The translations under genes were made by a program, and so were the position numbers. Positions 21,921 to 33,954 of a DNA stretch of 64,000 bases are shown piece by piece (the first letter of the stretch is position 1; every line of letters begins with the position of its first letter). Source of the stretch: Anniella stebbinsi (lineage: Eukaryota > Chordata > Lepidosauria > Squamata > Anniellidae); NCBI GenBank assembly GCA_029215795.1, contig JARDYH010000001.1:200577654-200641653 (forward strand). Direction: 5' to 3'. Under the pieces are notes generated by a model. That model did no database searches, was not told the DNA's origin, and saw only the letters and a program-made list of their open reading frames with translations.

Positions 21921-22366
21921 GGCTGCTTTTCTGCCACCAAAACTCTCCAGAGTGGTATAGTGAGGTATAGGGCAGTGGGCCACACAACTCTCCCAGCTTT
22001 GGGGTGTGTGGGATCTGTTGCTATTCTGGATCTGTCTCCTGAGGCAGAAGATTCACCTCACCTCATGGGAAGGCCAGTCCTGTATACTGAGGTAGCAGCA
22101 TATATTTGAATCCCCATTGTAAGTAGGAATGTAGGTATCTCTTGTACCCTCATTGATTTGTTTCTTTGATGCCCAAGACCTTTTGCTCTTCAATCTTAAA
22201 AACCAAGGAGCACAATACAGATAGAATGGAGCAACTGTAAGTGCCATTAATTTCACTGGGAAAGTTAAGCACATTCTTACATTTCTTTCACAGAAATCAA
22301 TGGAACTTAAAGGCACTTCATAGGGGATGGATTGGGGGCTGTGTCAGGTAATGGAGGAACAGGAGG
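21921..22366. other. Anonymous sequence
   Basis: No gene or clear repeat. Confidence 0.35.
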
Positions 22367-22374
22367 TTAAATTT

Positions 22375-22694
22375 AGGCTGACCATATGAAAAGGAGGACA
22401 GGGCTCATGTAACTTTAACAGTTGTAGAGAAAAGAGAATTTTAGCCAGTGTCATTTGTATGCAATTAGTTCCTGGTGAAATTCCCTCTTCATCACAACAG
22501 TTAAAAGTTGCAGGCACTATACTAGAGTGACCATATACAAAAGAAGTCAGGGCCCCTGCAACTTTAACTGTTGTAATGACGAGGGAATTTCACCTGGAAC
22601 TAATTACATACAAATGACACTGGCTGAAATCCCCTTTTCTCTACAACCATTAAAGTTACATTAGCCCTGTCCTCCTTTTCATATGGTCACCCTA
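22375..22694 (+). mobile_element. Hairpin hAT-like MITE
   Basis: A fold-back copy with gaccatatgaaaagg-type ends. The exact 8-mer ttaaattt flanks it at 22367-22374 and 22695-22702. It sits at the 3' end of the L2 fragment at 22740-23150. Confidence 0.85.
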
Positions 22695-22739
22695 TTAAAT
22701 TTCAACAAGGTTTATAACTTAATTACATTTCTGTCCTGA

Positions 22740-23150
22740 ATTTCCATTAAGATAGCTAGCAATACAATACAAGGGAAAAAATGACAAAACTGTAGTTAAA
22801 ACACAAAAGTGCATCAACTAAAACCACGTAGGAAAAAACACAAATAAAAATAAAAGCTTGTCACTAAGAAAGAAATAATAGCACCCACCAAATGAAAACC
22901 CCAATTCACCAGCAATTCGGTTTATATGCCAAAGAGCCTGCCTAAATAAACATATCTTTGCAGAGGGATAGCAGAGACGAAGCCAGCCACCTCCCCTTTG
23001 CAAGGAATTCCAAAACTTAGGATCTGCCACCCAAAAGGCCCTCTCAAGGGTTCCCATCAAGCGAGCCTCTGAGAGCAGCAGGATCGAGAGAAGGACCTCT
23101 TCTTAGAATCTTGACACCCACGCAAGCTCATATAGAAGAATGCGGCCTTT
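22740..23150 (-). mobile_element. L2-clade LINE ORF2 C-terminal fragment, minus strand
   Basis: Read in reverse, 22818-23060 contains MGTLERAFWVADPKFWNSL and CLFRQALWH. These are the conserved end of L2-type ORF2 (the 'AP.LWNSLP' and 'FRQ' motifs). It is followed by an AT-rich 3' UTR. 5'-truncated and dead. Confidence 0.65.
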
Positions 23151-23159
23151 CAAATGTTG

Positions 23160-24025
23160 TAAATATTATTTACAATAGCTGGATAGCAAGGTAACCATGC
23201 CCAGGCACTTCTGATGTCCTACTTCCTGTCCTTACTACTTCATATCCTGTCAGGCTACATCAACCAGCAAACACTGCTCTCAAATGTGTGCTACAGGCAG
23301 AACTGTTTCCGAGATCACCACGCCGATCTGCATTTTCAGGCTTATATTTCAAAGTGATGGAAGTACAAAAATTGAACCCTCCTGCTCTTGGCAAGCCTGA
23401 AAACTGTCTTTTCTTGGGGAATGACCACATGGGAAGGAAGACAGGCAAGGACTCTGCTGGGCATGCTGAAGAGATGTATCTTATATAGTGATGGAGTAAC
23501 TTAACAGTTCCTTCTTGTCTAAGCTTTGAACCCAAGTTCACACCATCTGGAACCACTAAGTGTGTTTAGATAACTTAGGGAACACTCGTGATTTACTTTT
23601 GAAACACTTCTAATTAATGTATATTTTCTTTGAGAAGCCGAATTGACTATGGGCTGGGTGTGGTTGTTGTCCCCGGCACTCCAGAGAGATCACCTGATTG
23701 CTTGGTATTTGCTACTGTACTATGTGATATAGGCTAGAAAGAATGCTGAATAATATAGACTTGCCAGAACCTCTGACTTATACGAAAATAGTCAGGGGTC
23801 CATAAATGCCAGTGGCAACTGTATCTTTGAACCTACACAGACACAAAGGGAGAGAGAGAATGTGGCTTCAGTGGCCCCTGAAAAAAGATGAAGTGCATCA
23901 TCCCCCAAAAAGGACAGAGATTTGCATAATATGTGCATGTGTGCATTTATAGGTATAGATGCAATTTTGGAGATAATTTCTAGAATTGAAATAGAAACAT
24001 TCCATTATAGTGAGGAAGACAGTGG
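23160..24025. other. Anonymous sequence
   Basis: No gene or clear repeat. Confidence 0.35.
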
Positions 24026-25207
24026 CTGTGTCCTCCCTTCTTATTGTTTTCTAAAAATATTTTTAGACCACCTTTAAGGGTGAAAACCCTTAGAAATACA
24101 AATAATAATAAACTTGAAAAAATTAATAAAAACACGGTGGTAATAATAAAAACAAAGTTTACAGTCCCCAAATCTACACAAATTCAACAAAATAATTACA
24201 GCTGAAGACCACTAACAGTCCAACGAAATACATTTCATGAAAAAGCCACCTAAAATAAATGGGCGTCTAAATCTTTGCTAAATGTCTTTAATGATGGGGC
24301 CTGATGGATCACAGCTGGTAATATATTCCAGAAATGGGGGGCCACTGCAGAAAAAGCCATCTCCTTTGTGCCTGCTAACCTCATTGTTCAGAGAGGTGGG
24401 CATATGAGAAGGGCCTTCTATTGTGGATCTTAAAGTATGCGCAGGCAGATATGGGTGAGGGTGGTCTTTAAGTAACTTGGGCCCAGGCTATTTAAGAGTT
24501 TAAAGGTCAAAAAGAGCACTTTGAATCCGGCTCAGAAACACACTGACAATAACTGCAACCATAGCACAGTATAGGTGTCACAGGAACCAACTCCCTGGCT
24601 CCACCAAAACATGGGCAGCTGTATTCTGAACCAGCTGAAGTTTCCACACCATCTTTAAAGGCAGCCCACATAGAGCACCTTACAATAGTCTAGCCTGGAT
24701 GTCAGTGCAAGGATAACCAAGGCCAGGTCAAGCATCTCCCGGTATGGCCTCAACTGGCATACCAACCTAAGCTCATGAAAAGCACTCCTGGCCACAGCCC
24801 CAGTTAGCACCTAGTCTAGGAAGACTCCCAAACTGTGCTCTCTGTACTTCAGCAGGAGTGCAGTTGTAAACTTCCATCCAGAGCACTCAACTTCTCTGTT
24901 CAGAGCATTAGGTCTCAGCTTGTTCACTCTCAGCTGCCCCAAAGCACCTCTAGACACTGTTCAAGAGTTTCAGAGTATCCCTGGGAAAGGTAGATAGAAA
25001 TGAAAGGTAGAGCTGAGTAGCATCTGTATATTGATGACCCATTAGCCCAAACCTCTGGATAACTTTCTCCAGCAATTTCATATAGTTTTAAAATAATTGG
25101 GGAAGGCTGGGACCTTACTCACAACATAGGCCAATGGCCATGGGGTGGAACACAAGTCCCCCAGTACCATTTTCTGAAACTGCTCTTCCAGGTTGGACTA
25201 GAACCAC

Positions 25208-25743
25208 GGTAACACCATACCTCCTAACCTCAACCCGGATGTTATGAAATGCAGTTGATAGCTGTGTAGCTTGAAAGAAAGAATACTTAAACTTTGAAAG
25301 AAACAACGCCTTTACTTCAGGCAGAAGACAACTGTTCAAGTCAGGAAGCACAGTAAAGTAAGCAATGTAAACGAAAAGTTGAAAGTAACAATAACTAACG
25401 AACTCCGTCTCTAAGGTCGGCTTTCTCCTTTCTTTGTAAACGCTCGGACCGGCGTGGTCGCACTCTCGTCTCTGTTCTCCTCAGACGTCTGCGTTCCTTG
25501 GCATCTTTTAAAGGAGTTTCTCCCTCTTCCTCAGAGGATACGGGCGTGGTTCCACCTGCTGGATCGTCATTGAGATCAGCACTCATTTCCGAGCGCTGAT
25601 TCACATCAGCTGACAGAGAGGGGCTGCTAAGCGCCTCCTTCTCCGTACCAGGATCTGGATCAAACTCACGATCCCTGTCTGCTCGTGCCACGCCATCTGA
25701 CAGCTGCTTCTCCTGCTCAGAAACACGAGGGGTAAACACAACA
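25208..25743 (-). mobile_element. Putative solo LTR inserted in the L2 reverse transcriptase region
   Basis: L2 similarity stops after DCLSG at about 25744 and resumes at about 25207, so about 536 bases were inserted. In the minus direction the insert starts TGTTGTGTTTACC and ends near GGTGTTACC. It has a GCCTGAAGTAAAGG stretch reminiscent of an LTR polyadenylation zone. A long acidic-then-basic frame (SSEEEGETP ... RPRRSERLQRKEK) runs through it. The 144-codon frame at 25395-25829 is thus a chimera of L2 and LTR, not a gene. No clean target duplication or second LTR was seen. Gypsy-like origin is a guess. Confidence 0.5.
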
Positions 25744-25965
25744 CCGGATAAACAATCCAGAAGGATACACTGGCCAATGGTATCAAAAGCTTCTGTACTG
25801 TTCAATGGAACAACAGAGTTGCATTCCACACACTCATTCCCCAGTTTTAATTACCCACCAGGACAACTAAGGCTTTCTGTCCCAAAAGCCAGGCTTGAAA
25901 ATAGATTGGAATGGATCTACATGATCAGTGTGAACCAAAATTGCCTGGCGTTGAGAAGCCATCAC

Positions 25966-26596
25966 CAGGGCCATGCAGAGGGGGGATCAGTGGGGCCAGT
26001 TGGCCCGGGGCCCACGATTTTGAAGGGGCACTCAGACGAGGAGGTCCCCCCTAGCTTACGCTACTGCTTCCATAGCATAAGCGGCCTATCGAGAAGCGAG
26101 GAGCCCGCCTTGTGGAAACAGTGCAGAAGCCATCCATCGTGAATACCAAAGTCAGACTACATGCTCCAGAGGGCCATGCCGCATGCGGGGCGGGGATATA
26201 TGTGCCTAAATTGCGATAGTTGTCCTTACTGAGTCTCTTTCCTCAATCTTCTCCATGGCATATAATCTCTGGAGCGGAGGGTGAGGTAATGATGATGATA
26301 GTTATTAATGATAATAAAGATGATGATACCGTGAGGGTGATGATGATGATAATGTTTGATAATGAAGAACTGTTCTATTGTTGTTGCTTGTATTTGTACA
26401 GCAACTAAAAATAAATGTTAATTTCTGATTCAACATTGAGGTGTTGTAGAACAGGTTTAATATGAAGGTGTTATGTAGAATGGACATGTTGGTGGGCATT
26501 AAATTTTTTAAAGAAATACTTAATGAGCAGTTTGAAATGGAGGGGGCACATACTTCCCATCTGGCCTGGGCATATTACCAGCTTTGCATGGCCCTG
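25966..26596 (+). mobile_element. Non-autonomous hAT element, copy 3 (631 bp)
   Basis: Inverted ends 'cagggccatgcagag' and 'ctttgcatggccctg'. The exact 8-bp duplication gccatcac lies at 25958-25965 and 26597-26604. It is the longest of three copies and contains an extra central block (26218-26435) with GATGAT-type simple repeats. It interrupts the L2 LINE. No transposase. Confidence 0.9.
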
Positions 26597-27379
26597 GCCA
26601 TCACATGCTCCAACACCTTGCCCAAGAACAGCAAATTTGACTATGGGTGGAAAGTATTCAAAACCATTGGATCTGAACTAGGTTTCTTCAAGAGTGGTCT
26701 CATCACTGCTTCATTTATGGAAACGACACCATTAACCATTTCCAAGGTAATCTTTTGATCTCTGTGACTTCCCCAACCATCACAATCTCTCCCAGCAGCC
26801 GGCTCCAATCCTCAATATAAAACCCAAACCTTCCATCCCAGGCTCGAAAGCGTGTTTTTTTAAAAAAATCATACAATGCCAGAATCTCTGCAGAGACAGA
26901 ATTGTACTCCTTCAATGCCCCCAAAGAGAAATACTAAAGGGTCATTAAATTTTTGCCTGGCAGAAAGTCAGTCTGGTCGAAGTACTCATCTGACAGGACC
27001 TGACTGGAGGGAGAAAGAGAAGGGGAGGGGTGGAGAGGAGTGGAAGAGCAAAGGAATGAAAGAGCAAAAGAGCAGCTATTCAGGTGAAAAGGATCATAAG
27101 CTTGACATGCTGGTAAAAAACGTGGAGGCAAACCGGGGGGGGGGGGATTAGGTGTGATGGAAGTCTAAAGCAGAAAACCCAGAAATGAATGGAAACATAT
27201 GACGCAAAGGAAGAACATAAATGAAACAAGTCCAACAAACCACTATCCTGTTCTACCAGCACTCCAAGTGAAAAATAGTCCTCAATGCTAAGTTCTTGCA
27301 CTCCAAAATCACTCCAAAGTTGCATTACCTTATTATTTATGACACCCCATACACCCTAAGTAGCTCAATACTGGAGATA

Positions 27380-27560
27380 ATAGATTAATGGACCAATCTT
27401 ATAATGTCTACTCAGACGTAGGTCTCAGTGGTGCTTACTCCCATGTAAGTAGTACGTATGGGATTGCAGCCTTACAATACAAGTTTACTCAGAAGTAAGT
27501 CCTATTGAGTTCAATGGGACTTACCCCAAGGTAAATGAGTATAGGATTGTAGCCTAAGTC
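27380..27560. repeat. Palindromic repeat family B (two units)
   Basis: Two overlapping units have arms such as 'gtaagtcctattgagttcaa' and 'tgggacttaccccaaggtaa', with 'ggattg(c/t)agcc' ends. The same family occurs at 32900-32990, 37420-37665, 38065-38165 and 59955-60140. Confidence 0.6.
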
Positions 27561-27583
27561 ATCCTCTAAGGTGTGATATAAAG

Positions 27584-27792
27584 TAGGCTGACCATACGAA
27601 AAGGAGGACAGGGCTCATGTAACTTTAACAGTTTTAGAGAAAAGGGAATTTCAGCCAGTGTCATTTGTATGCAATTAGTTCCTGGGGAAATTCCCTCTTC
27701 ATCACAACAGTTAAAGTTGCAGGCACTATACTAGAGTGAGCATATACAAAAGAAGGCAGGGCCCCTGTCCTCCTTTTCATATGGTCAGCCTA
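27584..27792 (+). mobile_element. Hairpin hAT-like MITE, half-deleted copy
   Basis: It contains the left arm, spacer and right terminus; most of the right arm is missing. The flanking 8-mer atataaag occurs at 27576-27583 and 27792-27799, sharing the last element base. It shows the right arm could be lost after or before insertion. Confidence 0.8.
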
Positions 27793-27799
27793 TATAAAG

Positions 27800-28960
27800 G
27801 GAACCAAAAATATGATTTGTGAAATTACTTGTGACTGTGGGAAGATTCCTTTCTTCACTTGCTGCCCTCTTGTCTGACACAGGGAATGATTTATCTCCAA
27901 ACAAGGCTCGTAAATACAAAACAATTAGCACAAACAGCCAAAGTTAAGCACTTTCAAATCCCATTCGTAATTTCAAAAGGAAAATATTTAACACACATTC
28001 TCTCTCCTACCCTCCTTTCTTCACCAAACTAATGGTACTTAAAAATACTTAAAAGTCTGGCTGGTTCTTGCGGAGTCTTTCCATGTAAAGCATATGCAAT
28101 GCTATACTTGGATGTCCAGTTTCTGCTCTCTCTCTCTTTTCCCTAGAATTTAAAGTATGCGATAGGAGGACTCATTTGTTTAAATGTCTATATCCTCTTC
28201 TCTACCCCAGTCTACTAGTTAGGTGTTCTACTTATGAGTGGAATGATGCATGCAGATATATTTATGACTCAATCCATATCTAATTAATGTTTGCTTTTAG
28301 TGACGCGACCTGATAATTGACACAATTGTCTTCTATATCCTTTGCAACATCCTTCCCATCTATATAAAAAGGTGACAGAAAACATCCTGATATTTGTTCT
28401 GTTTAGAAGTGGAAAAATAGATTATTTATATACTACCAATCAACAGGCAATAATTCCAGTTCTTGCCTTTAGTAAACTACCTCATTATCAAGTAGCATTT
28501 TTTTTAAAAAAGCCAGTGGAAGTGCTCAGCTGGATAGTTAAGGAGTCAATTAATCACTTCCAAATTCTGCTGAATGTGAAGCAAGAATTTCTGTCTGAAT
28601 GGAATGTAATTTCATTCTTCTGTTGCTAGATTAAACACACACACACACACACACACCAAAGGATCCAAAGGGTGTACTTAATCTGCTTTGCAGAAAGGTT
28701 TACACAAACCTGAATGGCAGTAGGAACATTCATACAAAGCATTCTGTTTACATTGGCCGGTCATATTTCCCCGTCTCTTGTGCCATTTGGAGTTCTTTTG
28801 TCCTCCTGAGGAAAAGTCAAAACATGCCATCTTTATGACATCATGGGGCTTTGCTGGGGGGGGTGGGGGGTGACATGTATTCATTTCAATCTAGCTCATA
28901 TGAGCCAAGGTAGGCTTCTGACTCTGTACTCATAGCCCTCATTGGATACTTGCAGCACTT
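27800..28960. other. Anonymous sequence with a CA repeat
   Basis: An (AC)n microsatellite lies at 28633-28656 and a G run at 28855-28870. No gene is seen. Confidence 0.4.
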
Positions 28961-28963
28961 GTG

Positions 28964-29379
28964 AGGTGTCTATACAGGCTGTTCATCCCATTGTGGCTGC
29001 GCAGCGGTGCTGCATTGTTTATACGATGCAGCTGCTAACTTGCAGCCGCATTGGACTTTTACCCTCAAAACTGCGCTTTTTCATGGTGTCAGTTCACCGC
29101 GACTTTTCCAAGTGCTCTGATGCCACCACGTTGTTTCTTTTGTCTGTCTCTGCTGGCTTTGGTTTGGGGGTGTTCCTAGGGGCAGATCCCAGTGCAGGGT
29201 AAACTGGGAACACAGGGCAAGGAGCAGGGAGCAGGCTTGGCAAGCCAAATGGCCACTGTCGCTGAGGTTTTTCCTGGCCAGATAGCCCTGCCATCTAGCT
29301 TTCTCAATTCCATCTCGCAGCAGCAATGCTGCGGGATTTTGAGGGAATCAGCTTTGAAAGCATGAGCGTGTAGACACCC
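28964..29379. mobile_element. DNA-transposon-like element, family G
   Basis: The ends 'ggtgtctatacaggc' and 'gcgtgtagacacc' are imperfect inverted repeats. The subterminal 'tatacgatgcagc' matches the reverse complement of 46496-46876. No transposase. Confidence 0.55.
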
Positions 29380-29380
29380 C

Positions 29381-29905
29381 CTTGTATTTCTCCTCACCCT
29401 GTGCAAATGGGGACTGTGTGTGCAATCTCCGCTCTTATCCAGCAGTCAGGTCTGTAACTGCATAGCCCCAGTCAGGTTGCTAGTGAGGGGGGATTAGTGG
29501 GCTGGATTTAGATATTACCCCCCCCCCACTCCCCCCAAAACCCTCCCTTCCCCTTCCAGAACAGATTATTGAAACTACTGGCAAAGATCTGGAAGGGGAC
29601 TACCCAATTGCACAACTGGATTGGGACCAATGTATAATCATCATGAAATCAGTATAGCTAACTCATTATAATTATCTCCAGATGCTCTGCTCTGTGAGTT
29701 GCAACTGATTTGGTTTGAAATTGCTTTAAGAGTTCTCCCTTTGTTTTGCACTCACCGTTTTACTTTGCTAATGCATTTGATATTGCTTCTGTAAATTATT
29801 TATTGTAAAAATGAAATAAATGTTAACAAATTTGGAAGTGTAATATCGTCCATATTATCTGGATAGAACTTGGAGAAAAAAATGGAGAAAAAACTATATA
29901 TGGGA
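29381..29905. other. Anonymous sequence
   Basis: A C run lies at 29518-29528. No gene is seen. Confidence 0.35.
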
Positions 29906-29907
29906 TT

Positions 29908-29908
<1 letters not shown>

Positions 29909-29940
<32 letters not shown>

Positions 29941-30075
29941 TATTTATTTATTACCTGCCTCTCCCAACGGATCGAGGTGGGGAACAGCATCAAACATAAA
30001 ATACAAAACTGATTAAAACACTTAAAACCAATACATCATTAAAATACCAATAAAACACCAATAAAACACTTTAAT
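29909..30075 (-). repeat. L2-clade LINE 3' tail, minus strand
   Basis: An (ATA)n tract at 29909-29941 is followed by the reverse complement of the L2 3' end. The hairpin stem here has two mismatches (CCCACCTC versus GAGGCAGG), so this is the most decayed of five tails. Confidence 0.75.
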
Positions 30076-30083
30076 ATTTTAAA

Positions 30084-30086
<3 letters not shown>

Positions 30087-30116
<30 letters not shown>

Positions 30117-30117
30117 C
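30087..30117. repeat. (TCTA)n microsatellite
   Basis: About eight perfect tetranucleotide units directly follow the L2 3' UTR. Confidence 0.9.
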
Positions 30118-30144
30118 TAACTATCTATGCCTTCTCTGACCTGG

Positions 30145-30240
30145 GGCCCTCCAGACAACAATCCTGATCACTGGCATGCTGACTGAGGCTGATGGGAATT
30201 GAAGTCCAAAACAGCTGGAGAGCAACAAGGTGTGGGTGGC
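30145..30240. repeat. Palindromic repeat family A
   Basis: The core 'ctgatcactggcatgctgac' and right arm 'gggaattgaagtccaaaac' fit the family. The left arm is degraded. Confidence 0.55.
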
Positions 30241-30424
30241 TGGCCTAACCACAGAGACAAGACACCATTGTTAATTTCTTGTTTAATATCCAAGACTATG
30301 AACCTCTATGGAAAGTGTGGCTCATACAAGCTTTCTTTGAACTAACAAGCTTCAACCGTGATGGTTCTTGCGGAATACAAACAGTCCATGACAGGCACAG
30401 CATGTGTGCCAGTATGCATGTATG

Positions 30425-30660
30425 GGAGCACATAAGAACATAAGAGCCCTGCTGGATCAGACCAAGGGTGTATCTAGTCCCGCATTCTGTTCACACAGTG
30501 GCCAACTAGAGGCCCACAGGAAACCTACAAGCAAGACATGAGGACAACTGCACCTTCCTGCCCATGTTACCCAGCAACTTGTGTACATAGGCTTACTGCC
30601 TCTGATTACCAGAGGTAGCATAGAACATCAGGAGTAGTAGGCACACCAAGGCCCCATGAG
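30425..30660. repeat. Interspersed repeat of unassigned family
   Basis: The wording 'cataagagccctgctggatc' and 'ttcacacagtggccaac' is one I associate with abundant sauropsid repeats. Class and ends are not determined from this copy. Confidence 0.45.
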
Positions 30661-32143
30661 AAAAGGACAGCCGTAACAGCTGGCACACAGAGTGCCAGTG
30701 AAGGAAGAGGAAACAGGGCCCAGTATTCCTTCTGGGGAACCTCTCTACATGAGTGCTGCATCCACAGAGGACTGGACCGAGCCTAACGTGTCTCCCATAA
30801 CGATGACTTACTCTGCCTGTATGCAGCTAACATGTACTTTCCAGACACTACAAAAACTGGCCCCTTCAACAGGGAAGCTTAAAGTCTAAAGCAGAAATAA
30901 GGGGAAGTAGAAAAATGAATACAGAGCTGTATTTAGATATAAATATTATGATGTGTGTATGTTTTCTGCCAGACATGGAAGACAGTAATACTATCCAGAC
31001 CCAGTCTACACTAACATTAATTCTAGGCGTATTCTTTATTGAGAACACTAGTTCAGCCTTTAGACCCAATATCTTTTAACATTAGGTGGATTCTCCTTTT
31101 GAGCAATTATGATGTTTTCCCCTAGCAAGACAGAGATGAAAGGACAGTCCAGTCAAATTTAGAAACAACTAAGGGGCCCTCCATACTTTACTTAATGCAG
31201 CCGCAGGGAACCCTGTTCCCCCATCTTTTTCTTCCCTGTCATTGGGGACTGGGGACCACATGGGTGGGACCCATTGCGTGGCTCCTTCCAACACAAAATT
31301 CTTTGGTATTCTCCCCTTGCAAGGAACAGTTCCCGTCTGAAACTTCCTATCCCTCAAAGAAACACTGGGGTCAGGGAGTGGGGATTTTGTTTTTTCGCGA
31401 GTTGGTGTGGTGGCGTTAAAAAAGGAGCAAACTTCAGCTGCTCCTCAAAAGGAGGATCAGTTTCCTCCTGTGGCAGGAAACGTCACAGGAGGTCAGTTTC
31501 CTCCTGCGGCCCACAATATTCTGAGGCTGGTCCTGGTCCTCCATAATGGTAATAATGAAGCTGTTTGCTAATTTCTTCATGATACAGCTCCCCAGTCAGG
31601 GAGAACAGCGTGGTCACCTCACCTCCTATGGTGACTGTCGTTCACCCCCCCCACTCCAACACATGTGCTTCATGAGTGACAAATTAAAAGGTCTGAATTG
31701 GGTGGAGAACGCTGCCGCCAGCACACATGGCAAGCATGTGAAGTTGTGGCTTTTGCTGAATTCCCTACAGGGGCACAAGGGAAGAAATGCTTTGAAACTG
31801 ACACAAGAGGGAGTTCCAGGCAGCTAAAAGAAAGTGAAAAGATTTGGGAGCGGGTGGGCGCGTGGGGGGGGGGGGGGGGAAGAAAGCCTGAATAGATTTC
31901 ATGTCACTTCAACTTGCCTGACTGCTCCTCCAATGCCAAGAGCACTGTGGGGGTGGGGGTGGACACCATCGTCATCGGTCCTCTAATCTACCTTTATTAC
32001 TGACAACAATCAGGTTCAAACCACTGACTCAAAGTCACTGACTTCAATTAATAGTGGGAAATGCTTCAAAAGCTTAGACCTATGTCTGCCTTGGAGGCAA
32101 AGAGTTGTTTCTCTTTCAGGAACTGAGGGGTAGCCTGCTGGGA

Positions 32144-32146
<3 letters not shown>
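30661..32146. other. Anonymous sequence
   Basis: 31440-31520 has direct and inverted copies of GTTTCCTCCTG. G runs lie at 31863-31878. No gene is seen. Confidence 0.4.

Positions 32147-32147
<1 letters not shown>

Positions 32148-32238
<91 letters not shown>
32148..32238. repeat. Compound (GT)n(GA)n(TA)n microsatellite
   Basis: Three abutting dinucleotide tracts run for about 90 bases. The 77-codon minus frame across it is an artefact of the repeat. Confidence 0.95.
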
Positions 32239-32239
<1 letters not shown>

Positions 32240-32240
<1 letters not shown>

Positions 32241-33139
32241 CAGACTGCTCGTTGCTCTTCAAAATATACGTCGAAACACATATACATACTGCAACACCTA
32301 GAATACTACATCTTTTCCTTTCCTTTTCAGGAAATATGTTCAGCATCAAATTAAATGTTCGTGACAGCTAACCACAAGTTATTAAACACGATTTTGCAGT
32401 CATATTGCAAAGCCTCCTGGAGGCAGGCGGTAGATACATAGACAAACCGTTTGATTCATTGCTATTTGATACAAAGAGGCTTTCAGAAGGAGAGGCATGG
32501 AGAGGCTCCAGCTTAAAATGATTTTATTTCTCTTATACCCTTAAAAGTTATATGAGCTAAATTAGACATGTGCTTTACTTCCGTCCCTGTCCCGCCCACC
32601 TCACAGCAAATCCCTTCTAACTGTTCAGCTGAAAAGTCTTAAAGATATTAAGAAGCTTGTGAGAAATGGCTATGAGTAGCCAAGTCAGCAGAAGTGTAAG
32701 AAGTCTGTGTCAAAATGAAACTAGTTTGGCAAGTGAGACACAAATGTTTGAAGCTGGCATGAAGAGGGTTTTTTCCTTTCCTTTTGAATAGTTAGGGCAA
32801 CACATAATTTGATAATACATGGCAGAGGTTTTTTTGAGGGGATGTGCAGAAGAAAAAGATTCTTATCTATTTGATAAGGAAGCTGAGGATTTTTAATTTT
32901 CAGATGCAATCCCCAAAACACTTACAAATAAATCCCATTGAACTCATTGGAACATACTGTTGTGTGAAAATAGGATCAGGATCCACAACGCAAATGTGGT
33001 AGGGAATACAAACAGTCAGGTTACCTGCAGAGGATGAGTATGCACAAATGATGAGTGCTTCCAGGTGAGGTTTTGGTCGCACCATCACCTTGCTTCAATG
33101 TCATTGTCTTCCACTCGTAAACCTCCTGTGGCTAAAAAA
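32240..33139. other. Anonymous sequence
   Basis: A degraded family B palindromic repeat is likely at 32900-32990. No gene is seen. Confidence 0.4.
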
Positions 33140-33395
33140 TTGTGGAAAATGTGTTAAGAAAGAAAAGGCAGCATAGCCGTTTTGGTAAGGCTTTCTTTTA
33201 TAGTAGGGGAAATGTGGCATTTAACTGTGAAAGCGAATGTAAGCACAATGATCTCTTGTGCATTTATACTATTCCACTATCCCACAGTGCCACGTAGAGG
33301 TTATATAGTGAAAAGGAAATGCTTCTTGTGATCTCAATTCTGAAACGAAAACAAAAGTAGATACAGCGGATTAACAGCATCGCATAGAAAAGCTA
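33140..33395. repeat. Interspersed repeat, first of a local pair
   Basis: It shares the order 'gtgaaag(c)gaa', 'ctattccac', 'agtgccac(g/c)tag', 'gttat(a/g)tagtg', 'gatctcaattctg' with 33955-34170, in the same orientation. Confidence 0.6.
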
Positions 33396-33954
33396 TGAAA
33401 CAGCTTTGTGGGCTGCGTTCTGCAGGATACGACTAGGCATATGCAACCCATCAAATCCACTTTACTGCAACTATCGGGGTTATTTAGAATTATGGTTGTT
33501 GTTGTTCTGCTGATGATGATAATCATGATGCAATAAGCCCAGAGAGGCTTATATCTGCCATGATATCCAATTATGTGAATATGATCATTGCTTGTGGCTG
33601 TGTCCAAGAATGATGGTTCACATCTCACTTGGCCCGAGAAGGGCCTGGGAAGGATGTCTCATATAACAAGTTGTCCTAGGTAATATGCAACAAGTTGTCC
33701 ACTTAGGATATATGTTTTCAATATATGTGGTGTAAACGTGGCTCTGTAGAAGTGGATCAACAACAACAGAAGGTTGTTCAAATTGAACAGACTATCATGC
33801 AAATAAAAAAAGGTGGCTTCCACAGTTGTCAAGGCAACCCGCAGGCAGAGTTGCTGGTCTGAAGGATGCACATCTTCTCCCACAGAGCTTCTATCCTATG
33901 GGGCCCAATGGTTGTTCATGACATCATGACCCTCCAGTTTTGCTTCTGTGTCTA

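Larger units (their letters stand above)
24030..26950 (-). mobile_element. Old L2-clade LINE (RT to C-terminus), split by an LTR and a hAT element
   Basis: Minus-strand reading recovers the reverse transcriptase in order across two insertions. 26605-26760 holds RPLLKKPSSDP and LLFLGKVLEHV. 25744-25957 holds DPFQSIFKPGF and EAFDTIGQCILLDCLSG. 25020-25207 holds YMKLLEKVIQRFG and QYTDATQLY, where the catalytic YADD box has become YTDA. 24240-24980 covers the C-terminal region (LTSRLDYC, FKLLNSLGPSYL). Stops and frameshifts abound. L2 reverse transcriptase copies its own RNA onto nicked DNA, but this copy is dead. 26950-27330 may be more of the same ORF (ELSIEDYFSLG), less certain. Confidence 0.8.

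Noticed and set aside
25395..25829. 144-codon minus-strand frame as a possible gene
   Set aside because: Its N-terminal part is L2 reverse transcriptase and the rest is a separate insert; the apparent start is GTG inside the L2 sequence.
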